Shown here in pieces: positions 34,005-42,628 of a DNA stretch of 64,000 bases (position 1 is the stretch's first letter; each line of letters opens with the position of its first letter). The stretch is from Algiphilus sp022763315 (lineage in GTDB: Bacteria > Pseudomonadota > Gammaproteobacteria > Nevskiales > Nevskiaceae), in NCBI RefSeq assembly GCF_965249985.1, contig NZ_OZ252280.1; one strand, given 5' to 3'. A program made the position numbers and the translations under genes. The notes under the pieces were generated by a model. It ran no database searches. It saw nothing but the letters and a program-made list of their open reading frames with translations, and was not told the origin of the DNA.

Positions 34005-35354
34005 TCAGAAGAAGCGTTGCAGCAGCAGCCGCACGCGATCCTGACCGTCGATCAGATCGACCAGCGGGTCATCGGGCAAGTCGGAAAAGACGCGCACATC
34101 CGCAGTCAAGCGCCAGTCGCCCCATAGCCGTCGGCTGGCTTCCAACGAGAACAGCCGATTGCCGAAATCCGGTTCGACGATGACGCCGGCGAGCACCACG
34201 CTACCGGCAAGGTCGTTCAGGCTCAGCCGCGTACCGAAGAAAAGGTCGTCGGTGAAGCGCTGGGTGAAAACGTCATTGTCGCGCTCGTCATAGAGGTACT
34301 CGAAGAGCGCGCTGACGTCCCAACCGGTGGCGAAGAAGCCGGGCAGGGTGTATTCCGCGCCCGCCACCGCTGCCCGGCTCCAGATGCCGGCGCGCTCGCG
34401 CAGCAGTGCTTCCAGGCGCAGCGCAAGTCCGCCCCGCAGGTATTGCAGATCAAGGCCCGCGCGCCGCTCGCGCGGGTAGTCGGGGATCAGCACCAGGTTA
34501 TCCATGACTTCGCGCTGGATATCCGCTTCCACCTCGGCATCGCTGGGCGTTAGCCGCAGCGCCTGCAACAGGTCGACCAGGAGACCGGGCAGCGGCTGTT
34601 CGGGCACGGCATCCTGCAGATTGCAGTTGGGTCCGCTATCGGTGCCTGGGAAGTCGCTGCCCTCGGCAAGACAGGGCAGGAAGTCCGGGTCCCGTGCGGT
34701 GCCGTCGAACCACGACAGGCCCAGGTCGAGCCCCGGCGCGCGGAATTGCCAGCGCAACGCATAGTCCAGCCGCTGCTGTTCCCCGTCTGGAAAGCGTGCG
34801 GCGCGGCGCGCAATTGGGAAGGGAATGCGCGGGAAGCCATCCTGTCCGGGAAAGGTGCGCGCCCGCGTACCCGCCAGCAGAAAGCCATCGATGGTGCCCA
34901 CCGGCGCCAGCCAGCGCAGCTGCACCATGGGCTGGCCGAGCTTGGCGCCGCCGTCGATGTCCTCGACCAGATCGGTCTGATTGATGGTGTCGACCAGGGA
35001 GCGCGCCTCGGTCACGCCCCAGAAGATGCGACGCCAGCCGACATAGAGCTCGAGTTCACGCCCTAGCGCCTGGATGTAGGCCTGACGTGCGTCGCCATGG
35101 CTGCGGCGCGGATCGTCGAGATCTTCGCGGTAGAACAATTCGGCGATCAGGCTGAGATCCCGATCGCTGGTCGGCTGATAGATGTCCAGCAGCCCGGCCA
35201 CGGAGCCGGTCAGCCCGTTGCCTTGGTCGACACGAAAGTGGCGGCCTTCCAGTTCCACCACCCCGCGCCATTCGGTCTGCGCGGCGGCCACGCCGATGCC
35301 GCCGCACAGTCCCAGCAGCAGGGCCAAGCTGCGCGCTAGCGTCGATCGAGCCAC
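34005..35354 (-). CDS. Predicted outer membrane beta-barrel protein
   Basis: 449 residues, GTG start overlapping the MMPL gene by 19 bp. A signal peptide ends GVAAA-Q. The mature protein is rich in amphipathic strands and ends LLLQRFF, a terminal-Phe beta-signal for BAM insertion. No close named family is recognised; DUF1302-like or porin-like barrels are the nearest idea. Because it follows a TetR, LolA-like and MMPL gene in one operon, it probably forms the outer-membrane end of the same lipid transport route. Confidence 0.78.
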   Translation of the reverse strand: MARSTLARSLALLLGLCGGIGVAAAQTEWRGVVELEGRHFRVDQGNGLTGSVAGLLDIYQPTSDRDLSLIAELFYREDLDDPRRSHGDARQAYIQALGRELELYVGWRRIFWGVTEARSLVDTINQTDLVEDIDGGAKLGQPMVQLRWLAPVGTIDGFLLAGTRARTFPGQDGFPRIPFPIARRAARFPDGEQQRLDYALRWQFRAPGLDLGLSWFDGTARDPDFLPCLAEGSDFPGTDSGPNCNLQDAVPEQPLPGLLVDLLQALRLTPSDAEVEADIQREVMDNLVLIPDYPRERRAGLDLQYLRGGLALRLEALLRERAGIWSRAAVAGAEYTLPGFFATGWDVSALFEYLYDERDNDVFTQRFTDDLFFGTRLSLNDLAGSVVLAGVIVEPDFGNRLFSLEASRRLWGDWRLTADVRVFSDLPDDPLVDLIDGQDRVRLLLQRFF

Positions 35355-37618
35355 AGCAACAAGGGGGGCAAGAGGAGGAAGTCCGCCAGCAGCGCAGCCG
35401 CGATCACGATGGCGGTCAGCGCACCGAAGTGCACCGTCAGCAGGAAGCCGGAGGTCGTGAACAGCGCAAAGCCGGTGAACAGCACCAGGGAAGTGATGCC
35501 AAGCGCCAGTCCGACCTGGGACAGCGCCTCGCGGATGGCGTCCTCCGGCGTCGCGCCGTCACGGCGCGCGCGGGCATAGCGGTTGAGGAGGTGCAGGGTG
35601 TCATCGACGATGATGCCGAGCGTGAGCGAGCCGACAACGGCGAGGCTGAGCCCCACCTGCCCGATGGTCAGCCCCCAGACGCCAAAGCCGATGATGGCGG
35701 GCAGGAGATTGGGCGCCATGCTGATCAGCGCCAGCCGTGGGCTGCGGAACGCGGCCAGTAGCATGAGGCAGATCACCACGAAGGCGATACCCGTGCCCCA
35801 TAGCATGGACACGAAGTTGCGCCGGGCGATGTGCGCGAACATGATCGATACGCCAGCGCCGCGGGTGACTTCCGCAGCCTGCAGATTCGCCTGCTGCCAG
35901 GCCAGCGCGCGCTGATCGAACTGGCGGATGGCTTCCGAACTGATGGTATCCAGCTGCACGCTCATCCGGGCCGCCGACTTGTGGATATTGACCAGGTGGG
36001 TGACATCCACGCCGCTGGGCAGGGACAGCTCGTAGAGCAACAGATACTGTGCGGCCTCCTGCCGCGTATCCGGCAGCCGCTCGAAGGCGGGGTCGCCGTC
36101 GTTCATCGCGCGGTGCAGGGATTCCAGCACGCCGATGATCGAACTGACCTTGCGCACTTCGGGTTGCTGTCGCAGCCATTCGGCATAGGCGTCCAGTTCG
36201 CGCAGGAAGTCGGGTTCCAGTGCCTGACCGTCTCCGCTGGCGTCGAAAACGTACTCCACGTACTGCATGCCGGTGAGTTCTTCGTTGGTGAACTCGGTGG
36301 CCACGCGGAAGGGATGGTCTTCTTCGAAAAACTGTACGTAATCGTCGCCAAAGCGGTTTTGCGGAATGGCCACGATGGCGACCACCACGATCACCAGACC
36401 ACCGGCGAGCAGCGGCCGCCGCCAGCGAATGACGCCATCCGCCAGCCTGACCAGGCCCTGCTGCACGCCCTTGGTTACGGGCGGGCGGCGGACCGGGAAG
36501 GTGAGGGTCCACCACGGCAGGAACAGCAGGCTGAAGGCGAAGGCCGCCATGACACCGATGGCAACGAGGTTGCCCAGGTCGCGGTAAGGCGGAGAGTCGC
36601 TCAGATTCAGCCCGAGAAAGCCGATGGAGGTGGTGACGCTGGTCAGCAGGATGGGCAGAAAGTTGACGCGCAGGCTGTGCAGCATGGCCGTGCGCGGCGT
36701 ATCGCCCTGCACCGCGCGCAGGCCGATGGTGGAGAGCATGTGCACGCAATCGGCCACCGCCAGCGTCATCACGACCAGGCCCGCAGTCAGAGATGGTGAC
36801 GTCAGGGTGATGCCAAGCCATCCTGCGGCGCCCATGGTGGTGCCCGCGCTCATCAGAATGACGGCGATGGTGGCCGCCGTGGCGGTGAAGGAGCGCAACA
36901 GCAGCCCGAGCAGCAGGAACATCACCACGAAGGCGATCGGGTAGAGCGAGCGCGCTTCCCCGAGCAGGGTGTCCGACATGGCGTCGTTGAGCATCATGAC
37001 ACCGGCAAGGTGTGTCGTGATGCCGTCGGCGAAGGGCTGCTGCGCGAAGCGCGCCATCATGTCGCGCGTGGCGTTGGCGACGTCCTGAATCTCCTTTTCA
37101 GGGGTCTCATGTGGCAATTCGAAGTGGGCGATGATCCCGGTCACGTCGCCGTCGCGCGCCAGCATGATGCCGGTGATCCGTTCGTCGGCGAGGGCCTCGG
37201 CGCGGATGGCAGCACGCGCGCTATCGGTCAGCGGTCCCTCGGGAATCAATGGCTGTACGACCAGCTCGCCTTCACGACCGCGCGCCGGGTAGTACTCGGT
37301 AATGGAGGACACGCCTTTGGCGTAGGGCAGGCGCAGCGCCTGGTCCGAGAGCCATCGCACGGCATCCAGTGTGTCGCCACTGAAGACCGCTCCGTCCTGC
37401 GGCGCCAGGGTGATGACCAGGGTCTCCGCTCGTGCGAAATTCTGCTCGATGAACTCGAGCTGCTTCAGATCCGGGTTGTCCTCGGAGAAGAAGGCGCGGT
37501 AGTCCGTGGTGAAGGACAGATACATCATCCCCGCGCTGGCGATGAGCGACACGAGTACGGCGACGGCGGCACAGACGCCGCGCCATACGATCAAGCCTTC
37601 ACGTGCCGACTGCAGCAT
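35336..37618 (-). CDS. MMPL/RND-superfamily lipid exporter
   Basis: A 760-residue inner-membrane transporter with two repeats of six transmembrane helices, each preceded by a large periplasmic loop (about 35-220 and 430-580). Repeat signatures are GLVVMTLAVADCVHMLST and LAVVGSLTLGIIVDDTLHLL, with the proton-relay aspartates in TM4 and TM10. It resembles HpnN (hopanoid) and mycobacterial MmpL lipid exporters, not the tripartite AcrB type. The ATG at 37618 overlaps the LolA-like stop by one base (TGATG). The periplasmic and outer-membrane partners are the flanking genes. Confidence 0.9.
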   Translation of the reverse strand: MLQSAREGLIVWRGVCAAVAVLVSLIASAGMMYLSFTTDYRAFFSEDNPDLKQLEFIEQNFARAETLVITLAPQDGAVFSGDTLDAVRWLSDQALRLPYAKGVSSITEYYPARGREGELVVQPLIPEGPLTDSARAAIRAEALADERITGIMLARDGDVTGIIAHFELPHETPEKEIQDVANATRDMMARFAQQPFADGITTHLAGVMMLNDAMSDTLLGEARSLYPIAFVVMFLLLGLLLRSFTATAATIAVILMSAGTTMGAAGWLGITLTSPSLTAGLVVMTLAVADCVHMLSTIGLRAVQGDTPRTAMLHSLRVNFLPILLTSVTTSIGFLGLNLSDSPPYRDLGNLVAIGVMAAFAFSLLFLPWWTLTFPVRRPPVTKGVQQGLVRLADGVIRWRRPLLAGGLVIVVVAIVAIPQNRFGDDYVQFFEEDHPFRVATEFTNEELTGMQYVEYVFDASGDGQALEPDFLRELDAYAEWLRQQPEVRKVSSIIGVLESLHRAMNDGDPAFERLPDTRQEAAQYLLLYELSLPSGVDVTHLVNIHKSAARMSVQLDTISSEAIRQFDQRALAWQQANLQAAEVTRGAGVSIMFAHIARRNFVSMLWGTGIAFVVICLMLLAAFRSPRLALISMAPNLLPAIIGFGVWGLTIGQVGLSLAVVGSLTLGIIVDDTLHLLNRYARARRDGATPEDAIREALSQVGLALGITSLVLFTGFALFTTSGFLLTVHFGALTAIVIAAALLADFLLLPPLLLWLDRR

Positions 37619-38460
37619 CAACGGCGTCGCGGGAGGGCGGCCACTTCAAAGTCGCGCGTATCCAGCCCGGCGCCCAGCTCGATGTCCTCCCAGCGCAGCA
37701 CGGAAGCGGCATCGGTACGTGCGTTGTCCATGCGCAGCGAGGTGGCGCGCCAATAACTTTCCCCGTCGGCGCCGGGGTAGGACTTGTAGTCTTCGACGGT
37801 CAGTACCCGTGTCTTGTCGCCATTGGCGTCGTAGTACTCGACGCGCTGCAACAGCAGGCGTTCCTTGTCCAACCAGGCAATCTCATGCCCCTGGCGGTCG
37901 GCGCGGGGGTGGCGTTCGATGACGTGGCACGGCATGCCGTTCAGACTGGCTTCGCGCAGGTATTGAAAGTTGTAGCGCGACGGCGGTTGTGCGCCGAAGT
38001 CATCGAAGCTGAATTCGCTGCCCATAAAGGAGCCACTGCGATTCTCGCTGCTGATGCGGCGCGTCCGTGACGCGGCGGGCAGATATAACCACTGTTGCTG
38101 CGCGCCGGCGCTGTCGGTGTGTGTCAGCAGCGCGGTGCCGGCCACGTCTCTGGGTGATTCGACCCGTGTGAGCGCCTTGCTCGCTTCGCCTTCGCCTTCA
38201 AGCAGTGCAATCTCCAGGCGCCGGCTCGCTTGCTGACCGCTGCGCGTGATGATGGTCATTTCGACCTCGGCGCGCAGGCTGCCAAAGCCATTGCCGCGCG
38301 CCCAGGCTTCCTCGGCGATGGTGCGACCGCGCTCGCTGGCGTCGGAAGGCTGCGCCCTGGCGGTGTTCGTCTCGGCGCTGATCGGCAGGCTGAACGCGCC
38401 CGTCAGTAGTGCGGCGATGATGGGCAGAAATGTGTGCCGGGTAATGGTCAAGCGGCGCAT
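37618..38460 (-). CDS. Outer membrane lipoprotein-sorting (LolA-like) protein
   Basis: 280 residues with a signal peptide cleaved near ISA-E. The body follows the LolA-like (DUF4292/PF17131-type) half-barrel fold: VEMTIITRSGQQASRRLEI, LTHTDSAGAQQQWLYLPA and RRISSENRSGSFMGSEFSFDD are conserved-looking segments, and it ends WEDIELGAGLDTRDFEVAAL. Members are usually encoded beside MMPL exporters, as here, and are thought to carry lipids across the periplasm. A one-base overlap links it to the exporter gene. Confidence 0.88.
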   Translation of the reverse strand: MRRLTITRHTFLPIIAALLTGAFSLPISAETNTARAQPSDASERGRTIAEEAWARGNGFGSLRAEVEMTIITRSGQQASRRLEIALLEGEGEASKALTRVESPRDVAGTALLTHTDSAGAQQQWLYLPAASRTRRISSENRSGSFMGSEFSFDDFGAQPPSRYNFQYLREASLNGMPCHVIERHPRADRQGHEIAWLDKERLLLQRVEYYDANGDKTRVLTVEDYKSYPGADGESYWRATSLRMDNARTDAASVLRWEDIELGAGLDTRDFEVAALPRRR

Positions 38461-38491
38461 TCGGATCCTTGTTGGGTGAAACGGTGATTCG

Positions 38492-39148
38492 TCATGATGC
38501 GTGCGAGGCGCGGGCGCCCGCGATCAGCGTCGAGAACAGATCGATGATGGCGCGTTCCATCTGCTCCGCCGTCAAGCCGGTGTCACCACTGAGCCATTCC
38601 ACCAGCATTTCGTTGGTGGCCCCGACCAACGCAATGGCGGCGAGCCGATAGTGCCGTCTGGGCAACACACCTTGCTCTGCCAGGTGATGTCCCGCGTTGC
38701 TGACGACGTCCACGAAATCGTTGATCGCCAGTCGTCGCCGGCGTTCCATATGGGGGGATACGCCCACGGTCTCCACGAAGGCAATGCGGGCACGGGCGGG
38801 GTCAGCGAGGGCGTAGCGTACGAAGGCCCCGACGGCATTCAGTGCACGCTCGACGGGATCGTCCGCCTGTTCGGCCAGTGCCTGCATGATCACCGCGCGG
38901 GTCTGTTCCGTGATGCGATCGAAGAGGCTGCTGAGCAGCGCTTCGCGGGTTGCAAAGTGCTCGTAGAAATGGCGCGTCGACACACGCGCCTCGGTGCATA
39001 GCTTCTCGATGGTGGTGGATTGATAGCCTTCGGTTCCGATGCGCGTCGTGGCCGCCTGCATCAATCGCTCGCGCCGCTCGGCGCGCAGCTCATCCGTGCT
39101 GCGGCCGCGATAGCGGCGGCTGCGAGTGCTGCTCGGGCGGCGATTCAT
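38492..39148 (-). CDS. TetR-family regulator of the divergent lipid operons
   Basis: 218 residues. A very basic N-terminus (about 1-25) precedes the TetR helix-turn-helix: TRIGTEGYQSTTIEKLCTEA and VSTRHFYEHFATREALLSSL. It is the first gene of the leftward transport operon and diverges from the acyl-CoA synthetase gene. The 239-bp space between holds two GGAAA-N6-TTTCC palindromes, its most likely operators. The start at 39148 follows an AAGG by nine bases; the longer frame lacks support. Its ligand is probably an acyl-CoA (inference). Confidence 0.9.
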   Translation of the reverse strand: MNRRPSSTRSRRYRGRSTDELRAERRERLMQAATTRIGTEGYQSTTIEKLCTEARVSTRHFYEHFATREALLSSLFDRITEQTRAVIMQALAEQADDPVERALNAVGAFVRYALADPARARIAFVETVGVSPHMERRRRLAINDFVDVVSNAGHHLAEQGVLPRRHYRLAAIALVGATNEMLVEWLSGDTGLTAEQMERAIIDLFSTLIAGARASHAS

Positions 39149-39177
39149 GCAAAAAAACCTTGGTTGAATGGTCGAAA

Positions 39178-39193
39178 GGAAAGCGTGCTTTCC
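39178..39193. promoter_or_regulatory. Palindromic operator, copy 1
   Basis: The 16-bp sequence GGAAAGCGTGCTTTCC is a 7-bp perfect inverted repeat around GT. It lies 29 bases upstream of the tetR ATG, just downstream of its proposed -10. It shares GGAAA-N6-TTTCC with copy 2, and is typical in size of a TetR-dimer site. Confidence 0.7.
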
Positions 39194-39195
39194 GG

Positions 39196-39227
39196 ATATT
39201 GACCCATGCATCACGCTGTGACAACAT
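39196..39227. promoter_or_regulatory. Overlapping divergent sigma-70-type promoters
   Basis: On the plus strand TTGACC (39199-39204), a 17-base spacer and CAACAT (39222-39227) face the acyl-CoA synthetase operon. On the minus strand TTGTCA (39224-39219), a 17-base spacer and CAATAT (39201-39196) face tetR. The two occupy the same DNA and lie exactly between the two operator palindromes, so one repressor could close both. The hexamers are imperfect, so confidence is moderate. Confidence 0.5.
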
Positions 39228-39229
39228 CA

Positions 39230-39245
39230 GGAAATATGTCTTTCC
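39230..39245. promoter_or_regulatory. Palindromic operator, copy 2
   Basis: GGAAATATGTCTTTCC repeats the pattern GGAAA-N6-TTTCC, 52 bp from copy 1 measured start to start, which is about five helical turns and puts both on the same DNA face. It lies just downstream of the rightward -10 element. Confidence 0.68.
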
Positions 39246-39387
39246 AGAAAGTTTTCGTTCCTGATTGTGACGCTGCGATCCAGCGGCGGCAGGGCGGAGC
39301 GTGCGTGGCATGATGCACGCGACGTCATCGCACGGCGGCACGCAGGCCGCAGCCGCCGGAACGCATCAATCAACGGAGGGGAAGGGC

Positions 39388-41208
39388 ATGGCAGTCAGAG
39401 ATCGCGTGGGCTTGCTGGATATCATCCGCGGATACGTGAAGCGGGGCGCCCCAAGAACATCGACGACCTTGCGCGGGGTGATCGATCTGGCGCGCGCCGA
39501 CCGGGACAAGATCGATTCCATCGGACGCCGCGTCCAGCGGATGGCGCATCGCCACCCCGAGCGCCCCGCCGTACGCGATGCGCGTCGTGGGCTCAGCTAT
39601 TTCGCCTTGAACCAGCTGGCCAATCGCTGGGCCCATTGGTTGCGCGAGCAAGGCGTGGGGCCGGGCGATGGCGTTGCGCTGCTGATGGAAAACCGGGTCG
39701 AACTGCTGGCCGCCGTCACCGCCACCATCAAGATCGGTGCCATTGCCGGGCTGCTCAACCACAACCAGCGCGGTGAGGTGCTGGCGCACAGCCTGGGACT
39801 GATTGCACCGCGCGTGATCCTGGTAGGTGGCGAATGCCACGAAGCGTTCGACAGCGTGCGGGACGATGCGGCTGCCAAGTCCGCCGTTCTGGCCTGGCTG
39901 GCGGATGGTGACGACGCGCCGGTACCGGAGGGGCAGACCGACCTGGATGTGGCCAGCGCCATGCTGTCCGCCGCCGATCCGGTGGAGGTCGATCGGATCA
40001 AGGCGGGCCAGCCGGCGTTCTACATCTTCACCTCCGGCACGACCGGCATGCCCAAGGCCGCGGTGATGTCGCACACCCGTTGGCTGCGAGCGATGGCGGG
40101 CATCGGGCTGGCCTCATTGCGCATGCGCCCAAGCGACGTCTTCTACTGTCCTTTGCCGCTGTATCACAACAATGCGCTGACCCTGGCCTGGGGCGCAGCG
40201 CTGGGCGCAGGAGCGGAGCTCTACATCGCGCGCAAGTTCTCGGCCTCGGGCTTCTGGGAGGAGCTGCGCGCCGCCGATGCCACCGTGTTCTGCTACATCG
40301 GCGAGCTGTGCCGGTATCTCTTGCTGCAGCCCGAGCGCGATACGGACCGTGATCATCGGGTACGCGCGGCCATCGGCAATGGTCTGCGTCCGGAGCTGTG
40401 GGAGGCCTTCCAGAAGCGCTTTGGTATTCCTCACATCAATGAGTTCTACGGCGCCAGCGAGGGCAATCTGGCCTTCACCAATACCTTCAATGTACCGGGC
40501 TCCTGCGGCTTCTGTCCCTTGCCCTACGCGGTGGTGGACTTCGGTGCCAGCGAGGAGATGCCGGTACGTGACCGCAACGGCTGGATGCGCAAGGTCAAGC
40601 GCGGCAAGGTGGGCTTGTTGATTGCGGAGGTCAGCGACAAGGCCCCCTATGACGGCTATACCGATGCCTCGGCGAGCGAGAAGAAGCTCTTCCGCGACGT
40701 CTTTGCCGAAGGCGATTGCTGGTTCAATACCGGTGACCTCGTGCGCGATATCGGCATGCGCCACATCCAGTTCATCGACCGGGTCGGCGACACCTTCCGC
40801 TGGAAGGGCGAGAACGTGGCCACCACCGAAGTCGAGCGTGCCATCGATATGCGCGACGAGGTCGATGAGTCGGTGGTCTACGGCGTCGAAGTGCCGGGCG
40901 CCGATGGCCGCGCCGGGATGGCGGGCCTACTGCTGCACGAAGGCGCTGCCTTTGACGGCAAGGTGCTGGCCGACCATCTGTGCGAGCAACTGCCCGCCTA
41001 TGCGGTGCCGGTATTCGTACGCCTGCTGTCGCGCGTTGAGACCACGGGCACCTTCAAGCATCGCAAGGTCGATCTCAAGAAGGCCGGCTTCAATCCCGCC
41101 CGCAGCGACGGCGATCCGATCTACGTGCTCAAGGACCGCGAGCAGGGCTACACCCCCATCACCGATGGCGATATTCAGGCGATCTCAAGCGGCACGCTCC
41201 GTTTGTGA
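39388..41208 (+). CDS. Long-chain acyl-CoA synthetase, FATP/FadD6 type
   Basis: A 606-residue AMP-forming ligase. The P-loop motif is FYIFTSGTTGMPKAAVMSH and the FATP/VLACS motif is GDTFRWKGENVATTEVE. The segment NEFYGASEGNLAFTN contacts the acyl-adenylate. FATP-type enzymes activate very-long-chain fatty acids or bile-acid/steroid side chains. GGAGGGG precedes the ATG. First gene of a nine-gene rightward operon; it supplies acyl-CoA to the dehydrogenases downstream. Confidence 0.92.
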   Translation: MAVRDRVGLLDIIRGYVKRGAPRTSTTLRGVIDLARADRDKIDSIGRRVQRMAHRHPERPAVRDARRGLSYFALNQLANRWAHWLREQGVGPGDGVALLMENRVELLAAVTATIKIGAIAGLLNHNQRGEVLAHSLGLIAPRVILVGGECHEAFDSVRDDAAAKSAVLAWLADGDDAPVPEGQTDLDVASAMLSAADPVEVDRIKAGQPAFYIFTSGTTGMPKAAVMSHTRWLRAMAGIGLASLRMRPSDVFYCPLPLYHNNALTLAWGAALGAGAELYIARKFSASGFWEELRAADATVFCYIGELCRYLLLQPERDTDRDHRVRAAIGNGLRPELWEAFQKRFGIPHINEFYGASEGNLAFTNTFNVPGSCGFCPLPYAVVDFGASEEMPVRDRNGWMRKVKRGKVGLLIAEVSDKAPYDGYTDASASEKKLFRDVFAEGDCWFNTGDLVRDIGMRHIQFIDRVGDTFRWKGENVATTEVERAIDMRDEVDESVVYGVEVPGADGRAGMAGLLLHEGAAFDGKVLADHLCEQLPAYAVPVFVRLLSRVETTGTFKHRKVDLKKAGFNPARSDGDPIYVLKDREQGYTPITDGDIQAISSGTLRL

Positions 41209-41256
41209 ATTGATCGGCATGGGGTTCTCTTCCATTGACGCCAATGCAGGAAAGCA

Positions 41257-42582
41257 ATGACGGACAAGACCCGCAGGATGGACCCCATCGGCCTCGGCGT
41301 ACGTGCGCTGACACGCTTCGCCGGATCACCACTGACCGCCCGTCTCAAGTTGCACGGGCCGGCTTCCGCACTCCTTCGTTCCGGCGCTCAGGTGGGCTTC
41401 GGCGCCGTCAACGGTGCCGGTCGGCAGTTCAAGGCCATGCGCAACTGGACATCGTCCAGTCGCGGCAGTCGGCCGCCGCGTCAGGACCTCTTCGATCTCA
41501 CGCCGAGCGACGAGCAGCAGATGATCGCCGAGACCATGGAGCAGGTGGCCGCGGAGTTGCTGCGTCCGAATGCGAAGGCCGCTGAAGCCGCTGGCGCGCC
41601 GTCACCCGAGTTAGAGGCGCAGGCCAATGAACTCGGTGTACTCGCCATGGCCATCCCGGAGACGCTGGGTGGCGCCATGAGCGAGCGCAGCCCGGTGACC
41701 TCGGCGCTGATCGCCGAGCATCTGGCCCATGGCGACATGGGTATTGCGGTGTCGCTGCTCGCCACGCCCTCGGTGGCGCTGTTGCTCACCGACTATGGCA
41801 ACGCGGCGCAGCAGGATGCCTTTCTCGCGCCCATGACGGCGGACGAGGACGCACCCACCGCCAGTCTCGCCATCACCGAGGAACGCGCGCTGTTCGCACC
41901 CCATGATCTGGGAACGCGGGTGCGCCAGGACGGAGGTACACTGCGCCTGTCGGGCACCAAGAGCCTCGTCGTCAACGGCAGTCGCAGCGACTTCTACGTG
42001 GTCGCGGCGCGATCCCCGGAAGGCGCACCTGGGCTGTATATCGTCGAGGCCGCCGCGCCGGGGATTCAGGTCGAGGCACAGCCCGCTATGGGACTGCGCG
42101 CGGCCGGTCTGTCGCGGGTGCGTTTCGACGATGTGGCGTTACGCGATGACGCCGCGCTGGACCTGGGCGAGGGCGACTATGACTGCATCATCGCCAGCGC
42201 CCGTGCCGCCTGGTGCGCGCTCGCGGTCGGTACCGCAACGGCCGTGCGCGACTACTGCATTCCCTACGCCAACGAGCGCCAGGCCTTCGGCGAGCCGATC
42301 AGCCACCGGCAGTCGGTGGCCTTCATGATCGCCAATATGGGCATCGAGCGCGACGGCCTCCGCCTGGCGACGCTGCGTGCCGCCAGCCGTCTGGAACAGG
42401 GTGAGGATGCGCTGCGCGAGGTGCAGTTGGCACGGACCCTGGCCGCGCGCCACGCCATGCAGATTGCCTCGGACGGCGTGCAGATCTTCGGTGGGCATGG
42501 CTTTGTCAAGGAGTATCCGGTGGAGCGCTGGTATCGCGACCTGCGTGCCACGGCGCTGATGGAAGGCGCCGTGCTGCTCTAG
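41257..42582 (+). CDS. Acyl-CoA dehydrogenase family protein (first copy)
   Basis: A 441-residue flavoprotein of the ACAD fold. It has an unusual N-terminal extension of about 75 residues before DEQQMIAETMEQVAAELLRP. FAD/substrate regions SLAITEERALFAPHDLGTRV and GTKSLVVNGSRSDFYV are present, and the C-terminal end RDLRATALMEGAVLL keeps a glutamate where the catalytic base of ACADs sits (usual YEGT). The chain stops soon after, shorter than typical. It is followed by a second ACAD gene after 46 bp, so the two may form a heteromeric dehydrogenase, as known for side-chain-degrading FadE pairs. Confidence 0.87.
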   Translation: MTDKTRRMDPIGLGVRALTRFAGSPLTARLKLHGPASALLRSGAQVGFGAVNGAGRQFKAMRNWTSSSRGSRPPRQDLFDLTPSDEQQMIAETMEQVAAELLRPNAKAAEAAGAPSPELEAQANELGVLAMAIPETLGGAMSERSPVTSALIAEHLAHGDMGIAVSLLATPSVALLLTDYGNAAQQDAFLAPMTADEDAPTASLAITEERALFAPHDLGTRVRQDGGTLRLSGTKSLVVNGSRSDFYVVAARSPEGAPGLYIVEAAAPGIQVEAQPAMGLRAAGLSRVRFDDVALRDDAALDLGEGDYDCIIASARAAWCALAVGTATAVRDYCIPYANERQAFGEPISHRQSVAFMIANMGIERDGLRLATLRAASRLEQGEDALREVQLARTLAARHAMQIASDGVQIFGGHGFVKEYPVERWYRDLRATALMEGAVLL

Positions 42583-42628
42583 GTGCGCACCTCTACCGCC
42601 AAGCCCACTCATTGACCGAGACCACACC

